Positions 1 through 5,296 of a DNA stretch of 5,738 nt are shown here, piece after piece. Origin of the DNA: Candidatus Berkelbacteria bacterium (GTDB lineage Bacteria; Patescibacteriota; UBA1384; CAILIB01); assembly GCA_020058355.1 (NCBI GenBank), contig JAGVEG010000004.1, forward strand, positions 1-5,738. Reading direction: 5' to 3'. Numbering within the stretch: the stretch's first letter is position 1; each line of letters begins with the position of its first letter. The translations under genes and the position numbers were made by a program. The notes under the pieces were generated by a model that saw only the letters and a list, made by a program, of their open reading frames with translations, did not search any database and had not been told where the DNA came from.

Positions 1-2
1 AA

Positions 3-296
3 CTGCGTTCTTCTGAGCGTGCTGGTGCTGTGACGTTTGCTCCAAACGATGTGAATGCGTTGAAGACTAATGGTGTGATTCCTGGCGGTTACGCTGTGAA
101 CCACTACCTGACAGATCCAAATGCATGGTTCCTAACTACGGACGTGCCAAATGGTCTAAAACACTTTGTTCGTAAGAAGCTTATGACCTCGATGGAAGGG
201 GATTTTGATACGGGCAACTCGAAGTATAAAGCACGCGAAAGGTACTCATTCGGGTGGTCTGACAATTTGGCGATTTGGGGGTCCCCAGGCAGCTAA
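3..296 (+). CDS. Phage major capsid protein, C-terminal fragment (5' end outside window)
   Basis: This is the last 97 residues of a gene that enters from the left edge; the frame is open from base 3 and ends in TAA at 294-296. An apparent GTG start at 30 is only an internal Val codon, because the frame reads through it from the edge. The visible part has a stretch around DPNAWFLTTDVPNGLKHF, then GDFDTGNSKYKARERYSFGW and a short tail ending GSPGS. This matches the C-terminal signature I recall for major capsid proteins of many proteobacterial phages, in which WFL...TDVPNGLKHF and KARERYSFGWSD form the last strands of the capsid domain. Such proteins build the icosahedral shell. A perfect terminator hairpin 23 nt after the stop fits a highly expressed late gene. 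The exact fold family (HK97-type presumed) cannot be confirmed from this fragment, and a protease-capsid fusion upstream cannot be excluded. Confidence 0.8.
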   Translation: MRSSERAGAVTFAPNDVNALKTNGVIPGGYAVNHYLTDPNAWFLTTDVPNGLKHFVRKKLMTSMEGDFDTGNSKYKARERYSFGWSDNLAIWGSPGS

Positions 297-306
297 ACAA
301 GGCCCC

Positions 307-374
307 GCCTAGCTATCCAGCCACCCCTAGGGGTGGCTTTTTCATTTGCGCCATACAAACTATTGGGGCTAGGC
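307..374. repeat. 7-bp inverted repeat enclosing the terminator
   Basis: GCCTAGC at 307-313 and GCTAGGC at 368-374 are exact reverse complements on either side of the terminator hairpin. They could form an outer stem that extends the 3' structure of the capsid mRNA. The arms are short and 54 nt apart, so chance pairing is possible. Confidence 0.35.
319..342 (+). terminator. Rho-independent terminator after the capsid gene
   Basis: The perfect palindrome GCCACCCCTAGGGGTGGC spans 320-337, with a further A-T pair at 319/338. It can fold as an 8-bp GC-rich stem with a CTAG loop and runs directly into TTTTT at 338-342. It lies 23 nt after the capsid stop codon. It should end or attenuate capsid transcription and so reduce read-through into the endonuclease gene. 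Confidence 0.88.
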
Positions 375-378
375 AAAT

Positions 379-404
379 GAGTACCCCTCACGGGCTTTGT
401 ACTC
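379..404 (+). repeat. Small stem-loop in the capsid-endonuclease spacer
   Basis: GAGTAC at 379-384 pairs with GTACTC at 399-404. Inside, CCC at 385-387 can pair with GGG at 392-394, leaving a TCAC loop and a CTTT bulge. No U-tract follows, so it is not a terminator. It lies just upstream of the endonuclease promoter candidate and could be an operator or an RNA structure; function unknown. Confidence 0.35.
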
Positions 405-419
405 CTAAGACGAAAGTGG

Positions 420-448
420 TTGACATACTTGGTTTGTTTAATTATTGT
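420..448 (+). promoter_or_regulatory. Sigma70-like promoter candidate for the endonuclease gene
   Basis: A perfect -35 hexamer TTGACA (420-425) is followed by a 17-nt spacer and TATTGT (443-448), which matches TATAAT at four of six positions. Transcription would begin near 455, giving a leader of about 20 nt that contains AAAGGA (462-467), 7 nt before the ATG at 475. Its position after the terminator fits independent expression of the endonuclease. Phage-specific regulation cannot be judged from sequence. Confidence 0.5.
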
Positions 449-474
449 TGGGGCTCTAAATAAAGGAACCACTT

Positions 475-2016
475 ATGATTATTAACAGACGAAACAGCCC
501 GCTATTCGCAGAAGGGAAAGCCAGATGGGATAAGTTCGTTACTGAATACAAAGGCCCCTACGACTTTTCGTCTTCTGTGTATGTGGGCATGAACAGGAAA
601 GTATCATTCCAGTGTCCAGTACATGGCCTCATGCAGTCTGATGCAAAAGTAATGGTGCGCGGTGCCAAATGCCAGAAATGCGTATTTGAAGACCGACGTG
701 GCAAACGCAGAATCACACAAGGGCAGATGCTGGAGCGGTTTATAAAAGCTCATGGGCAGCAGTATGACTATAGCCAAGCGGTGTATTCAACCCAGCAGGT
801 GCCGGTCCATATCATATGCCCAGACCACGGGGCGTTTTTTCAGTGCCCGGAATGGCATTGGGCGGGGTCTAAGTGCCCCGGTTGTGCACATGATAGCCGA
901 AAGAAGCTATTGAGTTTGGGGTATGAGGGGTTTGTAGAAGTGGTGGAGCGTAATTTCCCGGGTATGTTTGACGTACCCATGTTCAACTACACTAATTCCC
1001 AGGCGGAGATCCAGATTGTATGCCGCAAGCATAAAAAAGTGTGCTCCACTAAGCCTAACTGGGTCATTATGAAGAATAATCCCTGCACTCAGTGCAACCA
1101 CATGAAGTCAGCAGAGGAAGCAGCGATTGCTAAATTTTGTGGCCTGTTTACTAAAGTTAGCTCACGCAACAGGTCTTTGTTAGCCCCGAAAGAGGTGGAC
1201 ATATACATGCCTAGTAAGCACCTTGCTATAGAGTTTTCTGGGATGTTCTGGCACAGCCATCCAGATGAGGTGCATGAGAATGGACACAAAATGGACCACG
1301 CAAATAAATTCTACAGGTTGCGGGACATGGGGATCCGTTTGATAACTGTATTCCAGTCAGAGTGGCGAGAACGCCCTTACGCAATCAAACGTCTGCTACG
1401 CAATGCAATTGGGGCGGGTAGAGGCAAGCTGATGGCTAGAAAATGCGAGCTTAAAAACGTGCCACACAAAGAGGCTGTGGCGTTCTATGAGAGGTATCAC
1501 CCACAAGGCGGGGCAGGCCACGGGGACCATTATGGGCTGTACTGGAAGGGTAAGTTGGTCGCATGCATGCGGTTTACCTTTGGGGCCAATGACCGTGGAG
1601 CGGCTAGAGCGGGCTCTATGTGGACTCTGACACGTTACGCTACCAGGATTACGGTGGCAGGTGGGGCGTCTCGGCTGTTCAAGGCGTTTGTCAATGACAA
1701 GAACCCTGGTGAGGTCAAGTCTTTTAGCGACAACCGCTATTTCTCTGGGGGTATGTACACTCAACTTGGGTTTACTTTGGAAGAAGAGACCAAGCCGGAC
1801 TACCAAGTATGGTCGCCAAAAATTGGGCTGGCTCCCAAGAGTCATTATCAGCGTAGGCTGCTTCCAAAACGTCTGCAAGAGCATGGCAGCACTGAGGTGT
1901 TTGACCCTGAAACAGATACTCGAACGGAGAAAGAAATGACTTACGCAATGGGGGCTCGCCGCATTTATGATTGCGGAAAGAAACGGTGGGTTTGGAACCC
2001 CTCTCAAGAAAGGTAA
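475..2016 (+). CDS. Free-standing homing-type endonuclease: zinc-ribbon repeats, Vsr-like nuclease core, GNAT-like C-terminus
   Basis: This 513-residue, strongly basic protein is probably a mobile endonuclease that cuts DNA of related phages lacking the gene. Three N-terminal repeats each carry a CxxH...CxxC set: C47/H50/C66/C69, C115/H118/C134/C137 and C183/H186/C204/C207. They resemble the zinc-ribbon-like DNA-binding repeats of phage homing nucleases. Residues 212-310 hold the nuclease core: Glu214/215 on a helix, Asp242 in EVDIYMP, Glu253 in AIEFSG and His260 in FWHS. This fits the Vsr/EDxHD or PD-(D/E)XK-like group, although which residues are catalytic is inferred. Residues about 320-447 form a GNAT/Mom-like domain with GLYWKGKLVACM, TLTRYATR, GGASRLF and SFSDNRYFSGGMY, and a C-terminal segment includes RRIYDCG. 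The ATG at 475 has AAAGGA 7 nt upstream. Arg codons AGA/AGG make up about a third by hand count, as in the neighbouring hydrolase gene, so codon use does not mark recent foreign origin. The gene appears intact. Confidence 0.85.
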   Translation: MIINRRNSPLFAEGKARWDKFVTEYKGPYDFSSSVYVGMNRKVSFQCPVHGLMQSDAKVMVRGAKCQKCVFEDRRGKRRITQGQMLERFIKAHGQQYDYSQAVYSTQQVPVHIICPDHGAFFQCPEWHWAGSKCPGCAHDSRKKLLSLGYEGFVEVVERNFPGMFDVPMFNYTNSQAEIQIVCRKHKKVCSTKPNWVIMKNNPCTQCNHMKSAEEAAIAKFCGLFTKVSSRNRSLLAPKEVDIYMPSKHLAIEFSGMFWHSHPDEVHENGHKMDHANKFYRLRDMGIRLITVFQSEWRERPYAIKRLLRNAIGAGRGKLMARKCELKNVPHKEAVAFYERYHPQGGAGHGDHYGLYWKGKLVACMRFTFGANDRGAARAGSMWTLTRYATRITVAGGASRLFKAFVNDKNPGEVKSFSDNRYFSGGMYTQLGFTLEEETKPDYQVWSPKIGLAPKSHYQRRLLPKRLQEHGSTEVFDPETDTRTEKEMTYAMGARRIYDCGKKRWVWNPSQER

Positions 2017-2042
2017 ATACGCCGGCTGGACCTTCAAATATC

Positions 2043-2071
2043 TTGACTAACCAAGGGGTTATGAGCATACT
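2043..2071 (+). promoter_or_regulatory. Weak sigma70-like promoter candidate upstream of the structural genes
   Basis: TTGACT (2043-2048) and CATACT (2066-2071) are separated by 17 nt and match the consensus at five and four of six positions. The site is in the 89-nt spacer after the endonuclease stop, where a promoter would restart transcription of the structural genes. Such matches also arise by chance. An alternative AT-rich element, TTATAG, lies at 2079-2084. Confidence 0.3.
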
Positions 2072-2083
2072 GTCAGCATTATA

Positions 2084-2105
2084 GAAGACCTCCACAGGAG
2101 CCCTC
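2084..2105 (+). promoter_or_regulatory. Conserved leader copy 1: RBS with a facing anti-SD-like CCTCC
   Basis: The leader contains GAAGACCTCCA followed by AGGAG (2096-2100), 5 nt before the ATG at 2106. CTCC at 2090-2093 can pair with GGAG at 2097-2100 across a 3-nt loop, so part of the ribosome binding site could be masked. ACCTCC also equals the core anti-Shine-Dalgarno sequence of 16S rRNA. A near-identical copy precedes the gene at 4440: 19 of 23 bases match between 2084-2106 and 4418-4440. The stem is only 4 bp, so regulation is inference. Confidence 0.55.
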
Positions 2106-2438
2106 ATGGCGACCAGAACGCTACTCAACGCGATAACCTCTGCCCAGACGGGCCCACAAACTACCATTGAACAGGGCGAGCTGCTGTCTAGTACAGGCAA
2201 GACTGTTTTTCAGGTGACTAAAGAAGGTGGGTCGGCAGCGTCGGCTGTTACTCTGGAGGGGTCTTTAGACAATAAAGGATGGGTGCCACTGGCCACAATC
2301 ACCATCCCCGCTTCGGCCACTGCCACAGTATCTGACGGGGTGTTCGTGGACTTGCTCTGGTTGTACATTCGCGCTCGGGCCACTGCAGTAGGCGCGGGGT
2401 CAGCTATTACAGCGACGATCTACCGCGCGGGAGCATAA
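2106..2438 (+). CDS. Small beta-rich phage structural protein, 110 aa (possible capsid decoration protein)
   Basis: I do not recognise a named family for this 110-residue protein. It is rich in Thr, Ala, Ser and Val, lacks Cys and His, and has alternating hydrophobic and polar stretches such as AVTLEGSLDNKGWVPLATIT and YIRARATAVG, as expected for a small beta-sandwich. It has no signal peptide or membrane segment. It starts at an ATG with AGGAG 5 nt upstream, inside a leader shared with the gene at 4440. The product there is also exactly 110 residues and has a matching C-terminal pattern: IR, TA, a Gly-containing turn, a T/I-rich strand and GA. Lying after the capsid gene and 1 nt before the SGNH hydrolase gene, it is probably a virion surface, decoration or fibre component. 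That role is inferred from context. Confidence 0.78.
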   Translation: MATRTLLNAITSAQTGPQTTIEQGELLSSTGKTVFQVTKEGGSAASAVTLEGSLDNKGWVPLATITIPASATATVSDGVFVDLLWLYIRARATAVGAGSAITATIYRAGA

Positions 2439-2439
2439 C

Positions 2440-3855
2440 ATGGCTTCTGAAATTTTCGAGACGAGAGTCAGACCGCTATCAATTTTCCAAGAGGGTAGTG
2501 AGTCGTCCAATACATCTGGAACCGCGTTGGTTAACACCATCGGTGCTGTGAGAAAGTTTGGCCACCAGTCAGGCGGTAATACTGTTTCGGTTGGCGGCGC
2601 TTTTGGCTTGGCTTCACAAGTTAAAATGCAGGCAGCAGCGCCATTTCGCCGTGTTGCAGTAGCGATTCACAACCGGAACAACACTTACGATGTAGGTCCA
2701 TGGCAAGCGGCTTTCGCTGCTACTGAGAACCCAGGCTACGCCACAGCTGCACAATTTTCACAGCCAATTGTTGGTGGTACAACCTACACTGCTTTGGCTA
2801 CTGATGAGGCTACGAAATACGGCTACAAAGTGGCCACGTTTGATGGGCTGACGAGCAGCCGTAACGTTCCTCCAGGTACTTTTTCCCCTGAGTACAGGGC
2901 ACGACTGAATATAACGAAGCCAAATGGCAGCCCTTACAACGCGTTTTACAACATCTTTGGGACTATTGTCTCGGATTGGGTAGATGTCCGGTCGGTGCCT
3001 GCCACTGATGGTGGACTTCCATGGCTGTTGGCTCGCCTGCAGATGAATGATTTTGCAGCGAACCCTTTTGGCGGTCGGTACAGCGAGACATATAACGTGC
3101 AGCCAAATACTGACACCAGTATTGACCGCCGGGCGCAACCAGGGTTTCAAGATTTTCAAGGTACTACGATCAACCCAACAACGGGGCAGAACTTTGTTAC
3201 AGACCCATCACTGACTTTCACGCCTCCAGCAGATATTCAGATTTACGCCGTACCAAACGTGACGTTTCTATTCGACTACATCGTTCCATGCCGAAACATC
3301 CTGGCTATTGGTGACTCCCAAACTGAGGCATACCCATGGTTAGAGATTGCGTTTGCACAGCTATCTACGCCTGAGCAGCCAATCAATTTTGTAAACTGTG
3401 GCGAAGCGGCAAGGCAAAGTTTCCAATACAACCAGTGTTTGGAAGGCTACATCGAAGCGGGGTTCAGACCCACAGATGTTATCCTGCCTGTGTTCTCAGT
3501 AAACGACTTCAATCCAGCATCTAACTTGACTGACTTCACCGCAAACGAAGTTATTTTCCGAGTGCTAGAGCGCCTGCAGAAGATTCGCAGCATCGGAGCA
3601 AAGGCATGGTTGTGGACGAGTTTCAATGGGCGGCCAGGGTATGGGTTTCAGACTTTGACGGCTAACATCCAGACAATCAATAACTATTTCCGTGCTTACG
3701 TTGCAGCAAACCCTGACAGTTGCGGGATTTTCGACTTCGAAGCGAATTGGATTGACGGCTCAGGTCCGACTCTTTATACAAAAGACGGGACTCACGCGAA
3801 CAATAACGGTGTGCTACTTGGCCATGTGCCTGTAGTTTTGAGTCAGTGGAGATAA
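2440..3855 (+). CDS. SGNH/GDSL-family hydrolase with N-terminal beta-rich domain, probable virion-associated enzyme
   Basis: This 471-residue protein has a C-terminal SGNH hydrolase domain at about residues 284-471. Block I is ILAIGDSQTE with nucleophile Ser293. Block II Gly321 lies in NCGEAARQS. Block III Asn355 lies in SVNDF, where Ser353 replaces the usual Gly of GxND. Block V is DGTH with Asp449 and His452. All four signature residues are present, so it should be an active esterase or deacetylase, perhaps on O-acetyl groups of host surface polysaccharide; the substrate is inferred. Residues 1-280 are Gly/Thr/Asn-rich with beta-type patterning and may provide virion attachment or carbohydrate binding. 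No signal peptide or membrane helix is visible. GGGAG (2429-2433) lies 6 nt before the ATG, and the stop of the upstream gene is 1 nt away, so the two are probably co-translated. In a virion it could act as a tail or head-fibre enzyme that degrades or modifies host surface layers. Confidence 0.85.
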   Translation: MASEIFETRVRPLSIFQEGSESSNTSGTALVNTIGAVRKFGHQSGGNTVSVGGAFGLASQVKMQAAAPFRRVAVAIHNRNNTYDVGPWQAAFAATENPGYATAAQFSQPIVGGTTYTALATDEATKYGYKVATFDGLTSSRNVPPGTFSPEYRARLNITKPNGSPYNAFYNIFGTIVSDWVDVRSVPATDGGLPWLLARLQMNDFAANPFGGRYSETYNVQPNTDTSIDRRAQPGFQDFQGTTINPTTGQNFVTDPSLTFTPPADIQIYAVPNVTFLFDYIVPCRNILAIGDSQTEAYPWLEIAFAQLSTPEQPINFVNCGEAARQSFQYNQCLEGYIEAGFRPTDVILPVFSVNDFNPASNLTDFTANEVIFRVLERLQKIRSIGAKAWLWTSFNGRPGYGFQTLTANIQTINNYFRAYVAANPDSCGIFDFEANWIDGSGPTLYTKDGTHANNNGVLLGHVPVVLSQWR

Positions 3856-3858
3856 CCT

Positions 3859-4404
3859 ATGGCGATTACTAATCTAAGAATTACAGAGGTTGTACCCAAC
3901 CAGCTTGAGGGGGCTTTCACGACTGATGCGGTAGCGCTTCTAAATGGCACGGGCACGATTGCAACGCCTGCCGCCGCCACAGCGTCTAATTTAGTAACTG
4001 TCGCCAGTATTACTCCTTTTACTGTTGGTGACGTTGTTAAGGTTGACGGTATCGGCCCATCTGGAGTGCCAGTCATTGCAGGGATTAGCGCCATTCCTGA
4101 CGCGAATAGCATTGGTCTGCAGGGTACCAGGATTAGTACAGCGACCGTTGCCCAGCCCATAACTGTGCTGCCTGTGCTGTATCTCAAACACAACGCTAAG
4201 CGGCTCACACTACGTAACCTGACTTCAGGCGACTCGTGGGAGTGGGACAGCACAATGCCTTACGGCAGTGCGTTTAAGCGTGTAGCAGCAGGCGCACAAA
4301 GTTACACAGCAACGGATGGGTTTTACGTGCGAGGTGGCGCGGTTTACCTGCACCCGGCGCTCTACGCGATCAATAGTTCATACTCATTCAGAGCTGACTA
4401 CTAA
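3859..4404 (+). CDS. Hypothetical beta-rich phage structural protein, 181 aa
   Basis: I do not recognise the family of this 181-residue product. The first half (about 1-105) is Ala/Thr/Val/Ile-rich, with a FTVGDVVKVDGIG segment resembling a small beta-barrel and a Gly/Pro-containing turn after it. The second half (about 106-181) has more charged and aromatic residues, including LYLKHNAKRLTLRNL, SWEWDS and FYVRGGAVYL, and ends YSFRADY. There is no Cys, signal peptide or membrane helix. The ATG lies 3 nt after the hydrolase stop, with GGAG (3848-3851) 7 nt upstream inside the end of that gene, so the two are probably translationally coupled. By position it is a likely virion protein, perhaps a partner or attachment subunit of the hydrolase. 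That role is inference only. Confidence 0.75.
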   Translation: MAITNLRITEVVPNQLEGAFTTDAVALLNGTGTIATPAAATASNLVTVASITPFTVGDVVKVDGIGPSGVPVIAGISAIPDANSIGLQGTRISTATVAQPITVLPVLYLKHNAKRLTLRNLTSGDSWEWDSTMPYGSAFKRVAAGAQSYTATDGFYVRGGAVYLHPALYAINSSYSFRADY

Positions 4405-4417
4405 CTGGTAATATAAA

Positions 4418-4439
4418 GAAGACCTCCAAAGGAGTCCAA
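4418..4439 (+). promoter_or_regulatory. Conserved leader copy 2: RBS with a facing anti-SD-like CCTCC
   Basis: This is the second copy of the leader found at 2084-2105: GAAGACCTCCA, then AGGAG (4430-4434) 5 nt before the ATG at 4440. CTCC (4424-4427) can pair with GGAG (4431-4434) across an AAA loop. The spacing to the start codon equals that of copy 1. An AT-rich stretch, TAATATAAA (4409-4417), precedes it and could serve as a -10 element, but no good -35 was seen. Confidence 0.55.
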
Positions 4440-4772
4440 ATGCCACGTCCAATTAGAAAAACGCTGTCTGCGCAGGGGGTTACACCCCCTATCCCTGTGG
4501 ATATTTACCCATCCACTTACATTTCTGTGGCTGTTACATTTGCTCCAGCAAGCGCCCTCACGTACACAGCAGAGCACACTTATGATGATGTGTTCTCGGA
4601 GACGTTCAACCCTGCCACTGCGACATGGTTCCCCAACGTGGACCTGGCAGCTGAGACAGCCAACGGCGAAACTAACTATGTGTCCCCTATCACAGCGATT
4701 CGGCTGAATGTAACCGCGTTTACTTCTGGTGCAGCCACTATCACAATTCTTCAGACAGGGGCATTAACATGA
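4440..4772 (+). CDS. Small beta-rich phage structural protein, 110 aa, probable relative of the 2106 gene product
   Basis: This 110-residue protein is rich in Thr, Ala, Pro and Val, and has the look of a small beta-sandwich virion protein. It contains PIPVDIYPSTYISVAVTF, an AEHTYDDVF segment, TWFPNVDLAAETANGE, and a C-terminal SPITAIRLNVTAF plus AATITILQTGA. Similar patterns (a Y/F-T-x-E/Q-HT-x-DD core, WFP, then a TAIRLNVTA strand) occur, as far as I recall, in hypothetical structural proteins of other phages. It has the same length as the product at 2106, shares its leader, and resembles its C-terminus (IR...TA...G...TI...GA), so a distant duplication is likely. The stop overlaps the next start as ATGA, which points to translational coupling with the coiled-coil gene. 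The virion role is inferred from context. Confidence 0.78.
   Translation: MPRPIRKTLSAQGVTPPIPVDIYPSTYISVAVTFAPASALTYTAEHTYDDVFSETFNPATATWFPNVDLAAETANGETNYVSPITAIRLNVTAFTSGAATITILQTGALT
4474..4490 (+). repeat. 7-bp GC-rich hairpin inside the start of the 4440 gene
   Basis: AGGGGGT (4474-4480) pairs perfectly with ACCCCCT (4484-4490) across a TAC loop. It falls at codons 12-17, about 34 nt after the start codon. No U-tract follows, so it is not a classic terminator, but it could slow early elongation or affect mRNA stability. It may simply reflect the encoded GVTPP residues. Confidence 0.45.
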
Positions 4773-5290
4773 GCGCCAAAGATACAGTTAAATCACTGCA
4801 GAGCGTACTGGAGGTTTTCGGCCCAGTCATAGAGGCTTTGCCGACAGTGATTGAATCCATGAAGAACCAGGATAAAGCTGAGCGGCACCTCAAGCAACTC
4901 GAGAACGATGCGAATCGCCTGGTTGATGAATACAATGCCCAAGTAGACAAGATGGAGCTGGAGCGTGCTGAGCATGAAGCGTTTATTCGTGACCAGCAGG
5001 CAGAAGCTGCCACCGAGATGGACAAAGCGCGTGCGGAGTTGAAAGTCGTGCAGACTAAAGCACGTGAGCTCAACAAAAAAGTAGCCGACATAGAGAAGAC
5101 ACTCCAGACCACCCAAGCTGAGATGGAGGCTAAGGTAGCCGAAGCCATCAAAAAAGGTGAAGACGAGATGGCTGCTATGAAGAAAGTGGTGGAGGAGTAC
5201 TCGGCCAAGATGGACGCGGAGGTTGCAGGTGTGGACCAGCGGTACGCGCAAGCCGTGAAGAAGTTTGAAGACTTCAAATCTAAACTCTGA
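4769..5290 (+). CDS. Long coiled-coil phage protein, 173 aa
   Basis: The sequence is almost entirely helical: after Pro25 there is no proline, and residues about 30-171 are rich in Glu, Lys, Ala, Gln and Asp with heptad-like spacing of hydrophobics (for example LKQLENDANRLVDEY and VADIEKTLQTTQAEMEAKV). It has no Cys or Trp, and no signal peptide. Residues 8-29 form a more hydrophobic segment, SLQSVLEVFGPVIEALPTVI, that may be a docking or oligomerisation helix. The ATG overlaps the stop of the 4440 gene (ATGA) and has AGGGG (4757-4761) 7 nt upstream. Capsid scaffolding proteins are also helical, but they are normally encoded upstream of the capsid gene. Alternatives are a fibre stalk, an ejection protein or an assembly chaperone. 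I do not recognise a specific family. Confidence 0.8.
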   Translation: MSAKDTVKSLQSVLEVFGPVIEALPTVIESMKNQDKAERHLKQLENDANRLVDEYNAQVDKMELERAEHEAFIRDQQAEAATEMDKARAELKVVQTKARELNKKVADIEKTLQTTQAEMEAKVAEAIKKGEDEMAAMKKVVEEYSAKMDAEVAGVDQRYAQAVKKFEDFKSKL

Positions 5291-5296
5291 GGATAT

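Noticed and set aside
275..463. 62-residue frame over the capsid end and the spacer
   Set aside because: It reads through the terminator hairpin and promoter candidate, lacks a ribosome binding site and has no protein-like pattern.
1396..2037. 213-residue open frame on the minus strand opposite the endonuclease
   Set aside because: It lies almost wholly antisense to a gene with clear motifs, shows no recognisable domain, and would be the only minus-strand gene in the window.
2069..2090. TATAGAAGA resembling the start region of an SP6-type single-subunit phage RNA polymerase promoter
   Set aside because: The upstream recognition part is not conserved between this site and the second leader at 4404-4424, as it would be for such promoters. 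The shared block begins only at GAAGACC.
1772..2200. 142-residue minus-strand frame spanning the endonuclease end and the 2106 gene start
   Set aside because: It overlaps two well-supported genes and the conserved leader, and has no domain signal of its own.
4741..5277. 178-residue minus-strand frame rich in Ser, Ala and Thr
   Set aside because: This is the typical antisense image of a Glu/Lys/Ala-rich coiled-coil gene; the low-complexity composition follows from the opposite strand.
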